From assembly GCA_003550275.1 (NCBI GenBank), contig QXCW01000002.1, positions 3,223,501 to 3,287,500 on the forward strand: DNA of 64,000 bases, written 5' to 3'. Below the pieces are notes generated by a model that saw only the letters and a list, made by a program, of their open reading frames with translations, searched no databases and was not told the DNA's origin. Each line of letters opens with the position of its first letter. Position 1 is the stretch's first letter. This stretch comes from Flavobacteriaceae bacterium MAR_2010_72 (lineage in GTDB: Bacteria; Bacteroidota; Bacteroidia; Flavobacteriales; Flavobacteriaceae). Below, one piece after another: positions 16,959-26,035 of this stretch. Made by a program: the position numbers and the translations under genes.

Positions 16959-19802
16959 ATGAAGTTTGTAAAACTACTTTTCCTTACTCTATTTTTTGTT
17001 TCTTTTATAAGTTTTGCCCAGCAACCGGCAACATCCTCTTCTACGGTAGAAGCTGCCTTGAAACAAAAGGCGCAACTTGAAAAGACTTCTTTAGTGAAAA
17101 ATGTCCCTTTTGAAAATATTGGCCCAAGTATTATGAGTGGTCGTGTAGTAGATTTGGCAGTAAACCCTGAAGATCCAACAGAATTTTATGCTGCCTATGC
17201 GTCGGGTGGCGTTTGGCATACCGTAAATAACGGAACTACTTTCACTCCCATATTGGACAATTCGCAAACTCAAAATGTAGGTGATATAGCAGTTGATTGG
17301 ACAACTAGAACGATTTGGGTTGGCACAGGAGAGAACAACGCTTCGCGGTCAAGTTATGCAGGTATTGGAATTTTGAAATCTTCAGATAATGGCAAATCTT
17401 GGCAACATATGGGACTTAAAGATTCCCATCATGTTGGCAGAATTTTAATCAACCCCAATAATCCAGACGAAGTGACCGTTGGTGTTACGGGGCATTTATA
17501 CTCGCCTAATAATGAACGTGGGGTTTATAAAACACTAGATGGTGGTAAAACATGGACCCAAACTTTATTTGTTGATGATATGAGCGGAATCATTGACCTT
17601 CAACATGCTCCAAACAATTACAACATTATGTTAGCTGCATCATGGACTAAAGACAGAAAAGCCTGGAATTTTGATGGGAACGGAAATAATTCTGCCATCT
17701 ATAAAAGTACAGACGCTGGACAGACTTGGACAAAAGTTTCTACTGAAAAAAGTGGGTTTCCTACTGGAGTTGGTGTTGGAAGAATAGGTTTGGCAATTTA
17801 TGATGACAATACAATTTACGCCATTCATGATAGTCAATTTAGACGTCCTGAAGAAGACAAGAAAGTTACATCTGAAGGTTTAACCAAGGAAGATTTTAAG
17901 ACCATGAGTGTTGATGCTTTTTTAAAGTTGGAGGATAAAAAGCTAAATGGGTTTTTGAAAATGAACGGTTTTCAAGAAAAATACCGTGCCGAAAGTGTAA
18001 AACAAATGGTTAGAAGTGGCAACGTAAAACCTATAGATCTTGCCAAATATCTTGAAGATGCTAATTCGCTGTTATTCGATACGCCTGTAATCGGGGCCGA
18101 AATTTATAAAAGCACAGATGGTGGTTTGTCATGGAAAAAAACTCATGATGGCTATCTGGATGATCTCTATTATAGTTATGGTTATTATTTTGGACATATT
18201 TATGTTGCTCCAAACAATAAAGATCATCTTTACACTTATGGAGTTCCTATTTTAAAATCTAAAGACGGCGGCAAAACATTTACCTCCATAGATGCCGAAA
18301 ATGTTCATGCAGACCACCATGCCCTTTGGATCAACCCAAATAATCCAAATCATTTAATAAATGGTAATGACGGCGGTGTTAATATTACTTATGATGATGG
18401 CGAAAATTGGATCAAAAACAATTCGCCTTCGGTAGGACAGTTCTATGCAATTAATGTCGACAATGAAAAGCCTTACAACGTTTATGGTGGATTACAAGAT
18501 AATGGTGTATGGGTAGGCACGCACAACTCCAAAGAAAATAAGCGATGGGAATCTAGCGGCCAATATCCTTGGAAAAGCATTATGGGAGGCGATGGCATGC
18601 AGGTACAGATAGATAGTAGAAATTCAAATATTGTTTATACTGGATTTCAATTTGGAATTTATTTTAGACTTAATCTAGAAACCGATGAACAAACATTTAT
18701 ACAGCCAAAACACCAATTAGGAGAAGCCCCTTATCGTTTTAACTGGCAAACGCCCATTTTGTTATCCCCTCACAACCAAGACATTCTTTATTTAGGAGGA
18801 AATAAATTAATGCGCTCAATGAACCAAGGTACAGATTGGACTGCAATTAGTGACGACTTAACCAATGGTGGCAAAAAAGGAAATGTCGCTTATGGAACAT
18901 TGACAACGATTAGTGAATCGCCATTTCAATTTGGATTGATTTATACCGGCAGCGACGATGGTTTAGTTCACATCTCCAAAAATTCAGGTGGTAGTTGGGA
19001 AACTATTTCGAATAGCTTCCCTAAAGATTTATGGGTTTCGAGGGTGGTTGCATCACAACACAAAAAGGAACGTGTTTATGTGACCTTAAACGGCTACCGT
19101 TGGGATAATTTTTCGATGTATGCCTACATGAGTGATGATTACGGGAAAACTTGGGAAAATATCAGTTCAAATATACCCGCCTCTCCTGTAAATGTAATTA
19201 AAGAAGATCCTAAAAACGAGCAACTCTTATATTTAGGAACAGACAATGGAGCATATGTAAGTTTTAATCAAGGGGAATCGTGGGAAGCATTTGATAATGG
19301 TTTTCCAGATGTGGCTATTCACGATATAGTGGTACAACCCGAAGCAAAACATTTGCTTTTAGGCACTCACGGAAGAAGTATTTACAAAGCCGATATTGGC
19401 CCATTACAACAAATGACTACTTCAAAAATGAATCAACCCATTGTACTTTTCAATATTGAAAGTATACGCCATTCTGGTCGTTGGGGAAGTTCATTTGGCT
19501 CATGGTCTCAAGCTTACGAACCGTCAACAACAATAGCATTCTACACGAATGCTTCGGCCGAAAAATCAATTAAAATTCTTTCTGAAGACAACATCGAATT
19601 AAACAGTGTTAAGGCAAATGCAGATAAAGGCTTTAATTATATTGATTTCGATTTAACAATGACTGAAGTAGGCAGAAAAGCCCTTTTAAAAGCCAATACG
19701 AGTATAGAAGTCAATAAAGCAGATAATGGGAAATATTATTTACCTAAAGGGAAGTATATCATAACGATTGGAAATGATAAAACAACTCTGGAAATAAAAT
19801 AA
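16959..19802 (+). CDS. Secreted Asp-box (BNR/VPS10-like) beta-propeller protein
   Basis: 947 residues with a cleavable signal peptide (MKFVKLLFLTLFFVSFISFAQ). At least ten Asp-box repeats of the S-x-D-x-G-x-T/S-W type are visible, for example SSDNGKSW, TLDGGKTW, STDAGQTW, STDGGLSW, SKDGGKTF, SDDYGKTW and SFNQGESW. They indicate a sortilin/VPS10-like propeller. A helical, charged insertion around residues 300-375 separates two groups of blades. The C-terminal ~100 residues form another domain. Such proteins are often called glycosyl hydrolases, but no sialidase catalytic residues are evident. Exported; ligand unknown. Confidence 0.85.
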   Translation: MKFVKLLFLTLFFVSFISFAQQPATSSSTVEAALKQKAQLEKTSLVKNVPFENIGPSIMSGRVVDLAVNPEDPTEFYAAYASGGVWHTVNNGTTFTPILDNSQTQNVGDIAVDWTTRTIWVGTGENNASRSSYAGIGILKSSDNGKSWQHMGLKDSHHVGRILINPNNPDEVTVGVTGHLYSPNNERGVYKTLDGGKTWTQTLFVDDMSGIIDLQHAPNNYNIMLAASWTKDRKAWNFDGNGNNSAIYKSTDAGQTWTKVSTEKSGFPTGVGVGRIGLAIYDDNTIYAIHDSQFRRPEEDKKVTSEGLTKEDFKTMSVDAFLKLEDKKLNGFLKMNGFQEKYRAESVKQMVRSGNVKPIDLAKYLEDANSLLFDTPVIGAEIYKSTDGGLSWKKTHDGYLDDLYYSYGYYFGHIYVAPNNKDHLYTYGVPILKSKDGGKTFTSIDAENVHADHHALWINPNNPNHLINGNDGGVNITYDDGENWIKNNSPSVGQFYAINVDNEKPYNVYGGLQDNGVWVGTHNSKENKRWESSGQYPWKSIMGGDGMQVQIDSRNSNIVYTGFQFGIYFRLNLETDEQTFIQPKHQLGEAPYRFNWQTPILLSPHNQDILYLGGNKLMRSMNQGTDWTAISDDLTNGGKKGNVAYGTLTTISESPFQFGLIYTGSDDGLVHISKNSGGSWETISNSFPKDLWVSRVVASQHKKERVYVTLNGYRWDNFSMYAYMSDDYGKTWENISSNIPASPVNVIKEDPKNEQLLYLGTDNGAYVSFNQGESWEAFDNGFPDVAIHDIVVQPEAKHLLLGTHGRSIYKADIGPLQQMTTSKMNQPIVLFNIESIRHSGRWGSSFGSWSQAYEPSTTIAFYTNASAEKSIKILSEDNIELNSVKANADKGFNYIDFDLTMTEVGRKALLKANTSIEVNKADNGKYYLPKGKYIITIGNDKTTLEIK

Positions 19803-19848
19803 TTGTCAGTAATTGGCGTTTGTTTTGATAATTGTAACCCCAGAATCT

Positions 19849-20706
19849 ATGAAAACAATAAGAATTATAATTGGTCTCGTTGCTTTAGTATTTGTGTCCT
19901 GTTCAGAGGATAGAGATGATAATCCTCAACCTAATTTAGTTATTAAACTAAAGTTCGATGAATCCCAGCCGCGGTTGAATAACCTTGGGCAACCTTCGTC
20001 GGTCGCAAGTGGTAATGCCGCACAATCTCCAAATGTGAACCGCATGAGCGCTAATTACATAGAGTTTGCGCAAACGGCTACAACCCTATTAGGTCAGGGT
20101 GAAATTGTTTTCAAAGGCCCTGAAACAACTGCTGGCGGAAGTAATGCTATCGATTTTCAAAATGCCGTATTTGCGGGTAATAACGAAACTTTTATAACCA
20201 CCCCTTTAAGTGAAGTTGCCAATGGTAACTATCAATGGGTGCGTGTATCTTTAGCGTATCAAGAAGGCACCATAAATTTACTGGTCAATGGTACTGATAT
20301 TATTGGAACTCTTGGAAGTTTTGTGGGATTCAACAATTATATCACTTCGTTTGATTTAAATGGTAATACTATTGACGTTAATGCTAATAAGCTCCAAGGT
20401 TTTTGGGCTTTTGAAGCTTTAGGCTTCACCTCTCAAGGTCAGGCTCCAGAGGGTGCAACTACGGTTCCTAACCCCTTATTTGATTCCTCACCGGTACCTC
20501 AAGGATCATGCGTGGTTACTGGGCAATTTGCAAATGGCCTAAACATCACAGGAAACGAAACCGAAGATGTTGTTGTTACTTTGTCGTTCTCCATAAATAA
20601 TAGTTTTGAATGGACAGAAGTCAATTCAGACGGAAAATTTGAACCTAGTGCAGGTGAGCAAGTTGTTGATATGGGATTACGGGGATTAATTCCAATTGTT
20701 AATTAA
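19849..20706 (+). CDS. Lipoprotein of unknown function, probably surface exposed
   Basis: 285 residues from the ATG at 19849, chosen because MKTIRIIIGLVALVFVSC is then a proper lipoprotein signal; a TTG at 19813 would only add a non-signal N-terminus. The acylated Cys is followed by SEDRDD, an acidic stretch like the lipoprotein export signal that sends flavobacterial lipoproteins to the outer surface. The rest is beta-rich with many Asn, Thr and Gly, and two regions rich in NG turns. No family recognised. It follows the Asp-box gene by 46 bp and may share its transcript. Confidence 0.72.
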   Translation: MKTIRIIIGLVALVFVSCSEDRDDNPQPNLVIKLKFDESQPRLNNLGQPSSVASGNAAQSPNVNRMSANYIEFAQTATTLLGQGEIVFKGPETTAGGSNAIDFQNAVFAGNNETFITTPLSEVANGNYQWVRVSLAYQEGTINLLVNGTDIIGTLGSFVGFNNYITSFDLNGNTIDVNANKLQGFWAFEALGFTSQGQAPEGATTVPNPLFDSSPVPQGSCVVTGQFANGLNITGNETEDVVVTLSFSINNSFEWTEVNSDGKFEPSAGEQVVDMGLRGLIPIVN

Positions 20707-20787
20707 TCAACTGTTTGTAAACTATAGTTGACCGTTTTCAATTTTCTAATTAAAATCATTCTAAATTCAAATTTAGTTTCTTAAGAT

Positions 20788-20819
20788 TTTGTCTATAATC
20801 GTATTGTAGCGTACTTTTG
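20788..20819 (+). promoter_or_regulatory. sdhCAB operon promoter
   Basis: TTTG (20788-20791), 20-nt spacer, TACTTTTG (20812-20819), a full match to the Bacteroidota consensus, 26 nt before the sdhC ATG. Confidence 0.7.
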
Positions 20820-20845
20820 TATGATTTTAAACTAACTTTGAAAAA

Positions 20846-21529
20846 ATGAGCGGAATTTTAAATTCTTCGATCGGAAGAAAGTTTGCCATGGCACTTTCGG
20901 CGTTCTTCCTAATGATTTTCTTACTACAACATTTTGCTATAAACGTCACCTCTGTATTTAGTGCGAATACGTTTAACGAAACGTCCCACTTTATGGGAAC
21001 AAATGCGTTGGTACAATATGTATTTCAACCTATTTTGTTGTTTAGTGTTGTTTTCCATTTTGTAATGGGATTTGTTTTGGAAATCAAAAACAGAAAAGCC
21101 CGTCAGATTCCTTATGCCAAAAACAATGGGGCTGCAAATTCTTCTTGGATGAGCCGTAACATGATCTGGACTGGACTGGCAATTTTGGCCTTTATGGGCC
21201 TTCATTTTTATGACTTTTGGTTTCCTGAAATCAACACTAAATATATTCAAGGCGATATGTCTGGACTGTTGGCAGATGGCAGTGGTTACCGTTACTTTGA
21301 AGAACTGCAACACAAGTTTTTAAGCCCAGTGAGGGTTGGGATTTATGTAGTTGCTTTCGTGTTTCTAGCTTTACACTTATTACATGGTTTTAACTCGGCT
21401 TTTCAGTCGGTTGGAGCTAATAATAAATATACAAAAGGATTGAAAGGCTTCGGAAAAGCTTACGCGATTTTAATTCCGTTAGGCTTTGTAATTATTGCAT
21501 TGTATCACCATTTCAATCACATTTCTTAA
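20846..21529 (+). CDS. sdhC: Succinate dehydrogenase / fumarate reductase cytochrome b subunit
   Basis: 227 residues with five hydrophobic helices and several membrane histidines (LLQHFAINV, VFHFVMG, MGLHFYDFW, LHLLHGF, YHHFNH). This fits the single large di-heme cytochrome b of type B succinate:menaquinone oxidoreductases, which need no separate SdhD. It anchors the complex in the inner membrane and passes electrons to menaquinone. It is the first gene of sdhCAB, with a strong promoter just upstream. Confidence 0.93.
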   Translation: MSGILNSSIGRKFAMALSAFFLMIFLLQHFAINVTSVFSANTFNETSHFMGTNALVQYVFQPILLFSVVFHFVMGFVLEIKNRKARQIPYAKNNGAANSSWMSRNMIWTGLAILAFMGLHFYDFWFPEINTKYIQGDMSGLLADGSGYRYFEELQHKFLSPVRVGIYVVAFVFLALHLLHGFNSAFQSVGANNKYTKGLKGFGKAYAILIPLGFVIIALYHHFNHIS

Positions 21530-21542
21530 GACTTAATACACT

Positions 21543-23555
21543 ATGGCTTTAGATTCTAAAATACCAAAAGGTCCAATTGCAGATAAATGGACTAATTATA
21601 AAAACCACATCGATTTAGTAAATCCTGCTAACAAGCGTAATATAGATGTTATTGTTGTAGGAACTGGATTAGCTGGTGGTTCTGCAGCAGCAACATTAGC
21701 CGAATTGGGATATAATGTCAAAGCATTTTGTTTCCAAGATTCACCGCGTCGTGCACATTCTATTGCCGCACAAGGTGGAATTAATGCAGCAAAAAACTAC
21801 CAAGGTGATGGTGATTCAACTTACAGATTATTTTATGATACTGTAAAAGGTGGTGATTATCGTTCTCGTGAAGCTAATGTATATCGATTAGCAGAAGTAT
21901 CTGCAAATATAATTGACCAATGTGTGGCTCAAGGTGTTCCTTTCGCCCGCGAATATGGCGGATTATTAGATAACCGTTCGTTTGGTGGTGTATTGGTGTC
22001 AAGAACATTTTACGCAGCAGGACAAACAGGGCAGCAATTATTATTAGGAGCATATTCGGCCATGAACCGTCAAATTGGTCGTGGAAAAATAAAAATGTAC
22101 AACCGTCACGAAATGTTGGATGTTGTTGTTGTTGGCGGAAAAGCTCGAGGAATTATCACACGTAACTTAATTACAGGAGAAATCGAAAGACATTCAGCTC
22201 ACGCTGTCGTATTGGGAACTGGGGGTTATGGAAATGTATTCTTCTTATCAACCAATGCGATGGGAAGTAATGTAACAGCAGCTTGGAAAGCGCATAAACG
22301 CGGTGCTTATTTTGCCAACCCATGTTACACACAAATTCACCCAACCTGCATTCCAGTTTCTGGAGATCATCAGTCTAAATTAACATTGATGTCTGAATCG
22401 CTACGTAATGACGGGCGTATTTGGGTGCCTAAAAAAATGGAAGATGTTTTAGCAATTCGAAATAAAACACTAAAACCTAAAGATCTTGCTGAAGAAGATC
22501 GCGATTATTATTTAGAGCGTCGTTATCCTGCTTTTGGCAACTTGGTGCCTCGTGATGTGGCTTCTCGTGCAGCAAAAGAGCGTTGCGATGCTGGCTTTGG
22601 AGTTAACGCTACTGGTGAAGCAGTGTTCTTGGACTTTGCTTCTGCAATTACACGTTACGGAAAAGAGCAAGCTACGGTTAGACATTTAGATGTAAACGAT
22701 GCCGCTTTAGTCAAGAAATTAGGGCAAGAAGTTGTTAAAAACAAATACGGAAACTTATTCCAAATGTATGAGAAGATAGTCGATCAAGATCCATACGAAA
22801 CGCCAATGATGATTTATCCTGCGGTACACTATACCATGGGAGGTGTGTGGGTTGATTACAACTTGATGACTACTGTTCCTGGATTGTATTGTATTGGTGA
22901 AGCTAATTTTTCTGATCACGGAGCAAACCGACTAGGAGCATCAGCCTTGATGCAAGGATTGGCTGATGGTTACTTTGTATTGCCTTATACTATTGGCGAT
23001 TATCTCTCTAAAGATATCCGAACTGGAAAAATCCCAACTAACACGCCAGAATTTGATGAAGCCGAAAAAAATGTAAGAGATCGCATCAACCATTTGATCA
23101 ATAACAACGGAACACATTCTGTAGATCATTTCCATAAAAAATTAGGAAAAATTATGTGGGACAAAGTTGGAATGTCTCGTAATGCACAAGGCTTAAAAGA
23201 AGCGATTTCAGAAATAAAAGCCCTTCGTGAAGAATTCTGGAAAGATGTAAAAGTTCCTGGAACGAATGAGGAATTCAATGAAGAATTGGCAAAAGCTGGT
23301 CGTGTAGCAGACTTTTTAGAATTAGGTGAATTGTTTGCCAAAGATGCCTTAATGCGTGAAGAATCATGTGGCGGTCACTTTAGAGAAGAATCAGTTGAAC
23401 AAGATGGTGAACAAAAAGGTGAAGCAAAACGTGATGATGAAAATTTTGCATTTGTAGCCGCATGGGAATATAAAGGCGAACCTAGCGATGCCGTTTTGCA
23501 TAAAGAAGAATTGGAATTTGTGGATATAGAATTGAAGCAGCGATCTTATAAATAA
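21543..23555 (+). CDS. sdhA: Succinate dehydrogenase / fumarate reductase flavoprotein subunit
   Basis: 670 residues. [19 protein letters not shown] is the FAD-binding motif and [13 protein letters not shown] contains His72, the expected site of covalent FAD attachment. [15 protein letters not shown] and [19 protein letters not shown] carry active-site residues, and [19 protein letters not shown] is the C-terminal FAD contact. It oxidises succinate to fumarate on the cytoplasmic face. Length is typical of the Bacteroidota/epsilonproteobacterial long form. It starts 13 bp after sdhC. Confidence 0.96.
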   Translation: MALDSKIPKGPIADKWTNYKNHIDLVNPANKRNIDVIVVGTGLAGGSAAATLAELGYNVKAFCFQDSPRRAHSIAAQGGINAAKNYQGDGDSTYRLFYDTVKGGDYRSREANVYRLAEVSANIIDQCVAQGVPFAREYGGLLDNRSFGGVLVSRTFYAAGQTGQQLLLGAYSAMNRQIGRGKIKMYNRHEMLDVVVVGGKARGIITRNLITGEIERHSAHAVVLGTGGYGNVFFLSTNAMGSNVTAAWKAHKRGAYFANPCYTQIHPTCIPVSGDHQSKLTLMSESLRNDGRIWVPKKMEDVLAIRNKTLKPKDLAEEDRDYYLERRYPAFGNLVPRDVASRAAKERCDAGFGVNATGEAVFLDFASAITRYGKEQATVRHLDVNDAALVKKLGQEVVKNKYGNLFQMYEKIVDQDPYETPMMIYPAVHYTMGGVWVDYNLMTTVPGLYCIGEANFSDHGANRLGASALMQGLADGYFVLPYTIGDYLSKDIRTGKIPTNTPEFDEAEKNVRDRINHLINNNGTHSVDHFHKKLGKIMWDKVGMSRNAQGLKEAISEIKALREEFWKDVKVPGTNEEFNEELAKAGRVADFLELGELFAKDALMREESCGGHFREESVEQDGEQKGEAKRDDENFAFVAAWEYKGEPSDAVLHKEELEFVDIELKQRSYK

Positions 23556-23672
23556 TTAAAGTATAGAAGAGAATAAAGATAAAAGAGCAAAGATTTTGTT
23601 AATAAATTGTATGTCTATTTTCTTTTCTCTCTTTTCTTTTTTTGAAGAAACAACATAAAATAAAAACACATT

Positions 23673-24419
23673 ATGAATCTTACACTAAAGATTTGGAGAC
23701 AGAAAAATAAAGACGATAAAGGAAAACTTGTTGATTACAAAATTAACGAGGTCTCTCCAGATATGTCTTTCCTTGAAATGCTAGATGTTTTAAACGAACA
23801 ATTGATAAATAAAGGAGAAGATCCCGTGGCGTTTGATCACGATTGTCGTGAAGGAATCTGCGGGATGTGTTCATTATTTATAAATGGTCAAGCGCACGGT
23901 CCTGATAGAGGTATAACAACTTGTCAGTTACACATGCGTATGTTTAAAGATGAAGACACTATTTTTATTGAACCATTCAGAGCGACAGCATTCCCAGTTA
24001 TAAAAGATTTGGTAGTTGACAGAACCTCTTTTGATCGTATTCAACATGCTGGTGGATTTATTTCGGTGAACACATCTGGTAACACGATTGACGCCAATGC
24101 TATTCCTGTAAACAAACATGATGCAGATGAAGCTTTTGAAGCAGCGACCTGTATTGGTTGTGGTGCCTGCGTAGCGAGCTGTAAAAACTCTTCAGCGATG
24201 TTGTTTGTAGGTGCTAAAGTATCCCAATTTGCATTATTACCTCAAGGTAAGGTAGAAGCAACAGACCGCGTGCTAAATATGGTTAAGCAAATGGACGAAG
24301 AAGGTTTTGGTAACTGTACAAATACTGGAGCCTGTGAAATAGAATGCCCTAAAGGCATCTCTTTAGAAAATATTGCGCGTATGAATCGCGAATACTTAAG
24401 TGCCAGCTTAAAAGGATAA
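23673..24419 (+). CDS. sdhB: Succinate dehydrogenase / fumarate reductase iron-sulfur subunit
   Basis: 248 residues. Cys58, Cys63, Cys66 and Cys84 bind the 2Fe-2S cluster. Cys160, Cys163, Cys166 and the later Cys225 fit the 4Fe-4S site, and Cys170, Cys215 and Cys221 the 3Fe-4S site, giving a complete electron wire from SdhA to SdhC. It follows sdhA by 117 bp of AT-rich, CT-rich DNA that contains no gene. A strong terminator follows its stop. Confidence 0.95.
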   Translation: MNLTLKIWRQKNKDDKGKLVDYKINEVSPDMSFLEMLDVLNEQLINKGEDPVAFDHDCREGICGMCSLFINGQAHGPDRGITTCQLHMRMFKDEDTIFIEPFRATAFPVIKDLVVDRTSFDRIQHAGGFISVNTSGNTIDANAIPVNKHDADEAFEAATCIGCGACVASCKNSSAMLFVGAKVSQFALLPQGKVEATDRVLNMVKQMDEEGFGNCTNTGACEIECPKGISLENIARMNREYLSASLKG

Positions 24420-24440
24420 TCACAAAATAATTAACAAAAC

Positions 24441-24473
24441 AAAAACCCTTTCTGTTTCCAGAAAGGGTTTTTT
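24441..24473 (+). terminator. Terminator after sdhCAB
   Basis: Stem AAAACCCTTTCTG / CAGAAAGGGTTTT with a TTTC loop and a following T-run. Because both flanks are A/T-rich it could also stop the convergent rplU-rpmA transcript. Confidence 0.9.
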
Positions 24474-24500
24474 ATGTCTTATTCAAAAAGAATAGGTTTC

Positions 24501-24761
24501 TTAAGCTTCAAAAGGCTCAACTGAAACAAAGGATTTACCTCCTTTTTTCTTTTCAAATTTCACAATACCATCAACTTTGGCGTGTAACGTATGGTCTTTC
24601 CCGCCGTACACATTTTCACCTGGATGGTGTGTGTTTCCTCTTTGTCTAACGATAATGTTTCCTGCAATTGCAGCTTGACCACCAAAAATTTTAACGCCTA
24701 GACGTTTCGATTCTGATTCTCTACCGTTTTTCGAACTTCCGACTCCTTTTTTATGTGCCAT
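24501..24761 (-). CDS. rpmA: 50S ribosomal protein L27
   Basis: 86 residues, full length. [20 protein letters not shown] at the N-terminus, then LGVKIFGGQ and IIVRQRGN, are invariant features of bL27. The N-terminus begins directly with the mature form; it has no Firmicutes-type cleavable prepeptide. It lies 23 bp after rplU, the usual pair. Confidence 0.98.
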   Translation of the reverse strand: MAHKKGVGSSKNGRESESKRLGVKIFGGQAAIAGNIIVRQRGNTHHPGENVYGGKDHTLHAKVDGIVKFEKKKGGKSFVSVEPFEA

Positions 24762-24784
24762 TTTATTTCGATTTTAGATTTTTA

Positions 24785-25315
24785 TTAACTTAAAGCTTCA
24801 ATTAATTCAGCCTTCTTCATTGAAGAATATCCTGAAATTTCTTTAGCCTTTGCCATTTCTCTTAATTCTGCAACAGTTAATTTACTTAAATCCTGTGTTG
24901 CTTCTTCTTTTTTAGCAGCTGCTGGTTTAGCTTCAGCTTTTGGAGCTTCTACTTTTGATTCTGCTTTTGATTCTGCTTTTGCCTTGGTAGCTTTTTTTGC
25001 TCCCGAAGCAACGATGCTTTCAATAACGATTTCAGAAAGTGCCTGACGGTGACCATTTTTCTTCTGGTAACCTTTACGACGTTTCTTTTTGAAAACGATC
25101 ACTTTATCACCTTTAAGGTGCTTTAAGACTTTTGCACTTACCTGTGCTCCGTCTATAGCTGGGGCGCCAACAGTAATATTGTTCCCATCGCCAATTAGAA
25201 GTACATTATCAAATGATACTGCTTTACCTTCATCGATGGCTAAACGGTGAACAAACACTTTTTGGTCTTTTACAACTTTAAATTGTTGCCCTGCTATCTC
25301 TACAATTGCGTACAT
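24785..25315 (-). CDS. rplU: 50S ribosomal protein L21 with C-terminal extension
   Basis: 176 residues. About 1-103 are ordinary bL21 (MYAIVEIAGQQFKVVKDQ, VIVFKKKRRKGYQKKNGHRQ). Residues 105-140 are a Lys/Ala/Glu-rich linker, and 141-176 (DLSKLTVAELREMAKAKEI then GYSSMKKAELIEAL) look like a Rho-N/SAP-type helix-extension-helix, a small nucleic-acid-binding fold. Usual bL21 is about 103 residues. Extended L21 seems common in this lineage, but I cannot confirm how widely. First gene of rplU-rpmA. Confidence 0.95.
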   Translation of the reverse strand: MYAIVEIAGQQFKVVKDQKVFVHRLAIDEGKAVSFDNVLLIGDGNNITVGAPAIDGAQVSAKVLKHLKGDKVIVFKKKRRKGYQKKNGHRQALSEIVIESIVASGAKKATKAKAESKAESKVEAPKAEAKPAAAKKEEATQDLSKLTVAELREMAKAKEISGYSSMKKAELIEALS

Positions 25316-25358
25316 AGCGTAACGTTTAAATTAGTTTAATTTCTTTAAAAAATGAGTG

Positions 25359-25389
25359 CAAATATACGCCTAAATAATTAAACTGCAAA
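25359..25389 (-). promoter_or_regulatory. rplU-rpmA promoter
   Basis: Minus strand TTTG (25389-25386), 19-nt spacer, TATATTTG (25366-25359): a perfect Bacteroidota promoter. It leaves a leader of roughly 40 nt before the rplU ATG, in which an L21 autoregulatory structure could lie, although I see no clear hairpin. Confidence 0.78.
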
Positions 25390-25393
25390 CGTT

Positions 25394-25849
25394 TTATGTT
25401 TTTTGAGAAAGATTGTGACTCTTTTTAAAAATTTGCATAAAAGTAAGAGTAAGTACAACGGTAGAGGCTAGGCCTTCAATAAGAATAATAAAAACAAGAA
25501 TGCCAGCGCCTTCCCCATAATTATCAAGCCATCTCCCCAAAAGCATTTTTGTAAACTCTGGATCTAAATGAAACATATAAATCGCCATAAACCCTGTAAA
25601 GACTATCGTGGCTATAAATCCTGTAAGCAAACCCGTTTTAAACCCATCAACATAGGTAAAAGTATTACCTCCTCTTAGTTTGAAGTTTTTGATGGCATAA
25701 TAAATTCCTGCAGCCATAGCAACACCATTGAATACGCGCAACCATGGATTTTCATGCAAATTAAACATTCTTAAAATTAAAAAATAGGCAATTAAAGATG
25801 CTGTTATAAAAAGACCATACCGTATGGCAACTATAAATGAGGTGTTCAT
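25394..25849 (-). CDS. DUF4199-type membrane protein
   Basis: 151 residues with four hydrophobic helices, about 8-24, 38-50, 70-92 and 118-141. The pattern (RYGLFITASLIAYFLI, GIYYAIKNFK, YVDGFKTGLLTGFIAT) matches the Bacteroidota DUF4199 family, which has no known function. The stop falls within a few bases of the rplU promoter, so transcription of this gene could run through the rplU control region. Confidence 0.75.
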   Translation of the reverse strand: MNTSFIVAIRYGLFITASLIAYFLILRMFNLHENPWLRVFNGVAMAAGIYYAIKNFKLRGGNTFTYVDGFKTGLLTGFIATIVFTGFMAIYMFHLDPEFTKMLLGRWLDNYGEGAGILVFIILIEGLASTVVLTLTFMQIFKKSHNLSQKT

Positions 25850-26035
25850 TAGTGTTTGTTTAAAAAATTGTGTTTTAAATTTCGTGAAAAATTGTCTATT
25901 TATATAATTTTAGACTCTTTTTTTGCATTTTATTAAGGGCTTCGTCTCATTCATTGCTTATTTTTGTAGGTATTGTAACATATCCCAATTAATTTAGACA
26001 TACAACTTTAGTAACAACATAATAAACTTAAACTC

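Noticed and set aside
20924-21313. 129-codon minus-strand frame inside sdhC
   Set aside because: No recognisable domain, complete overlap with a conserved gene.
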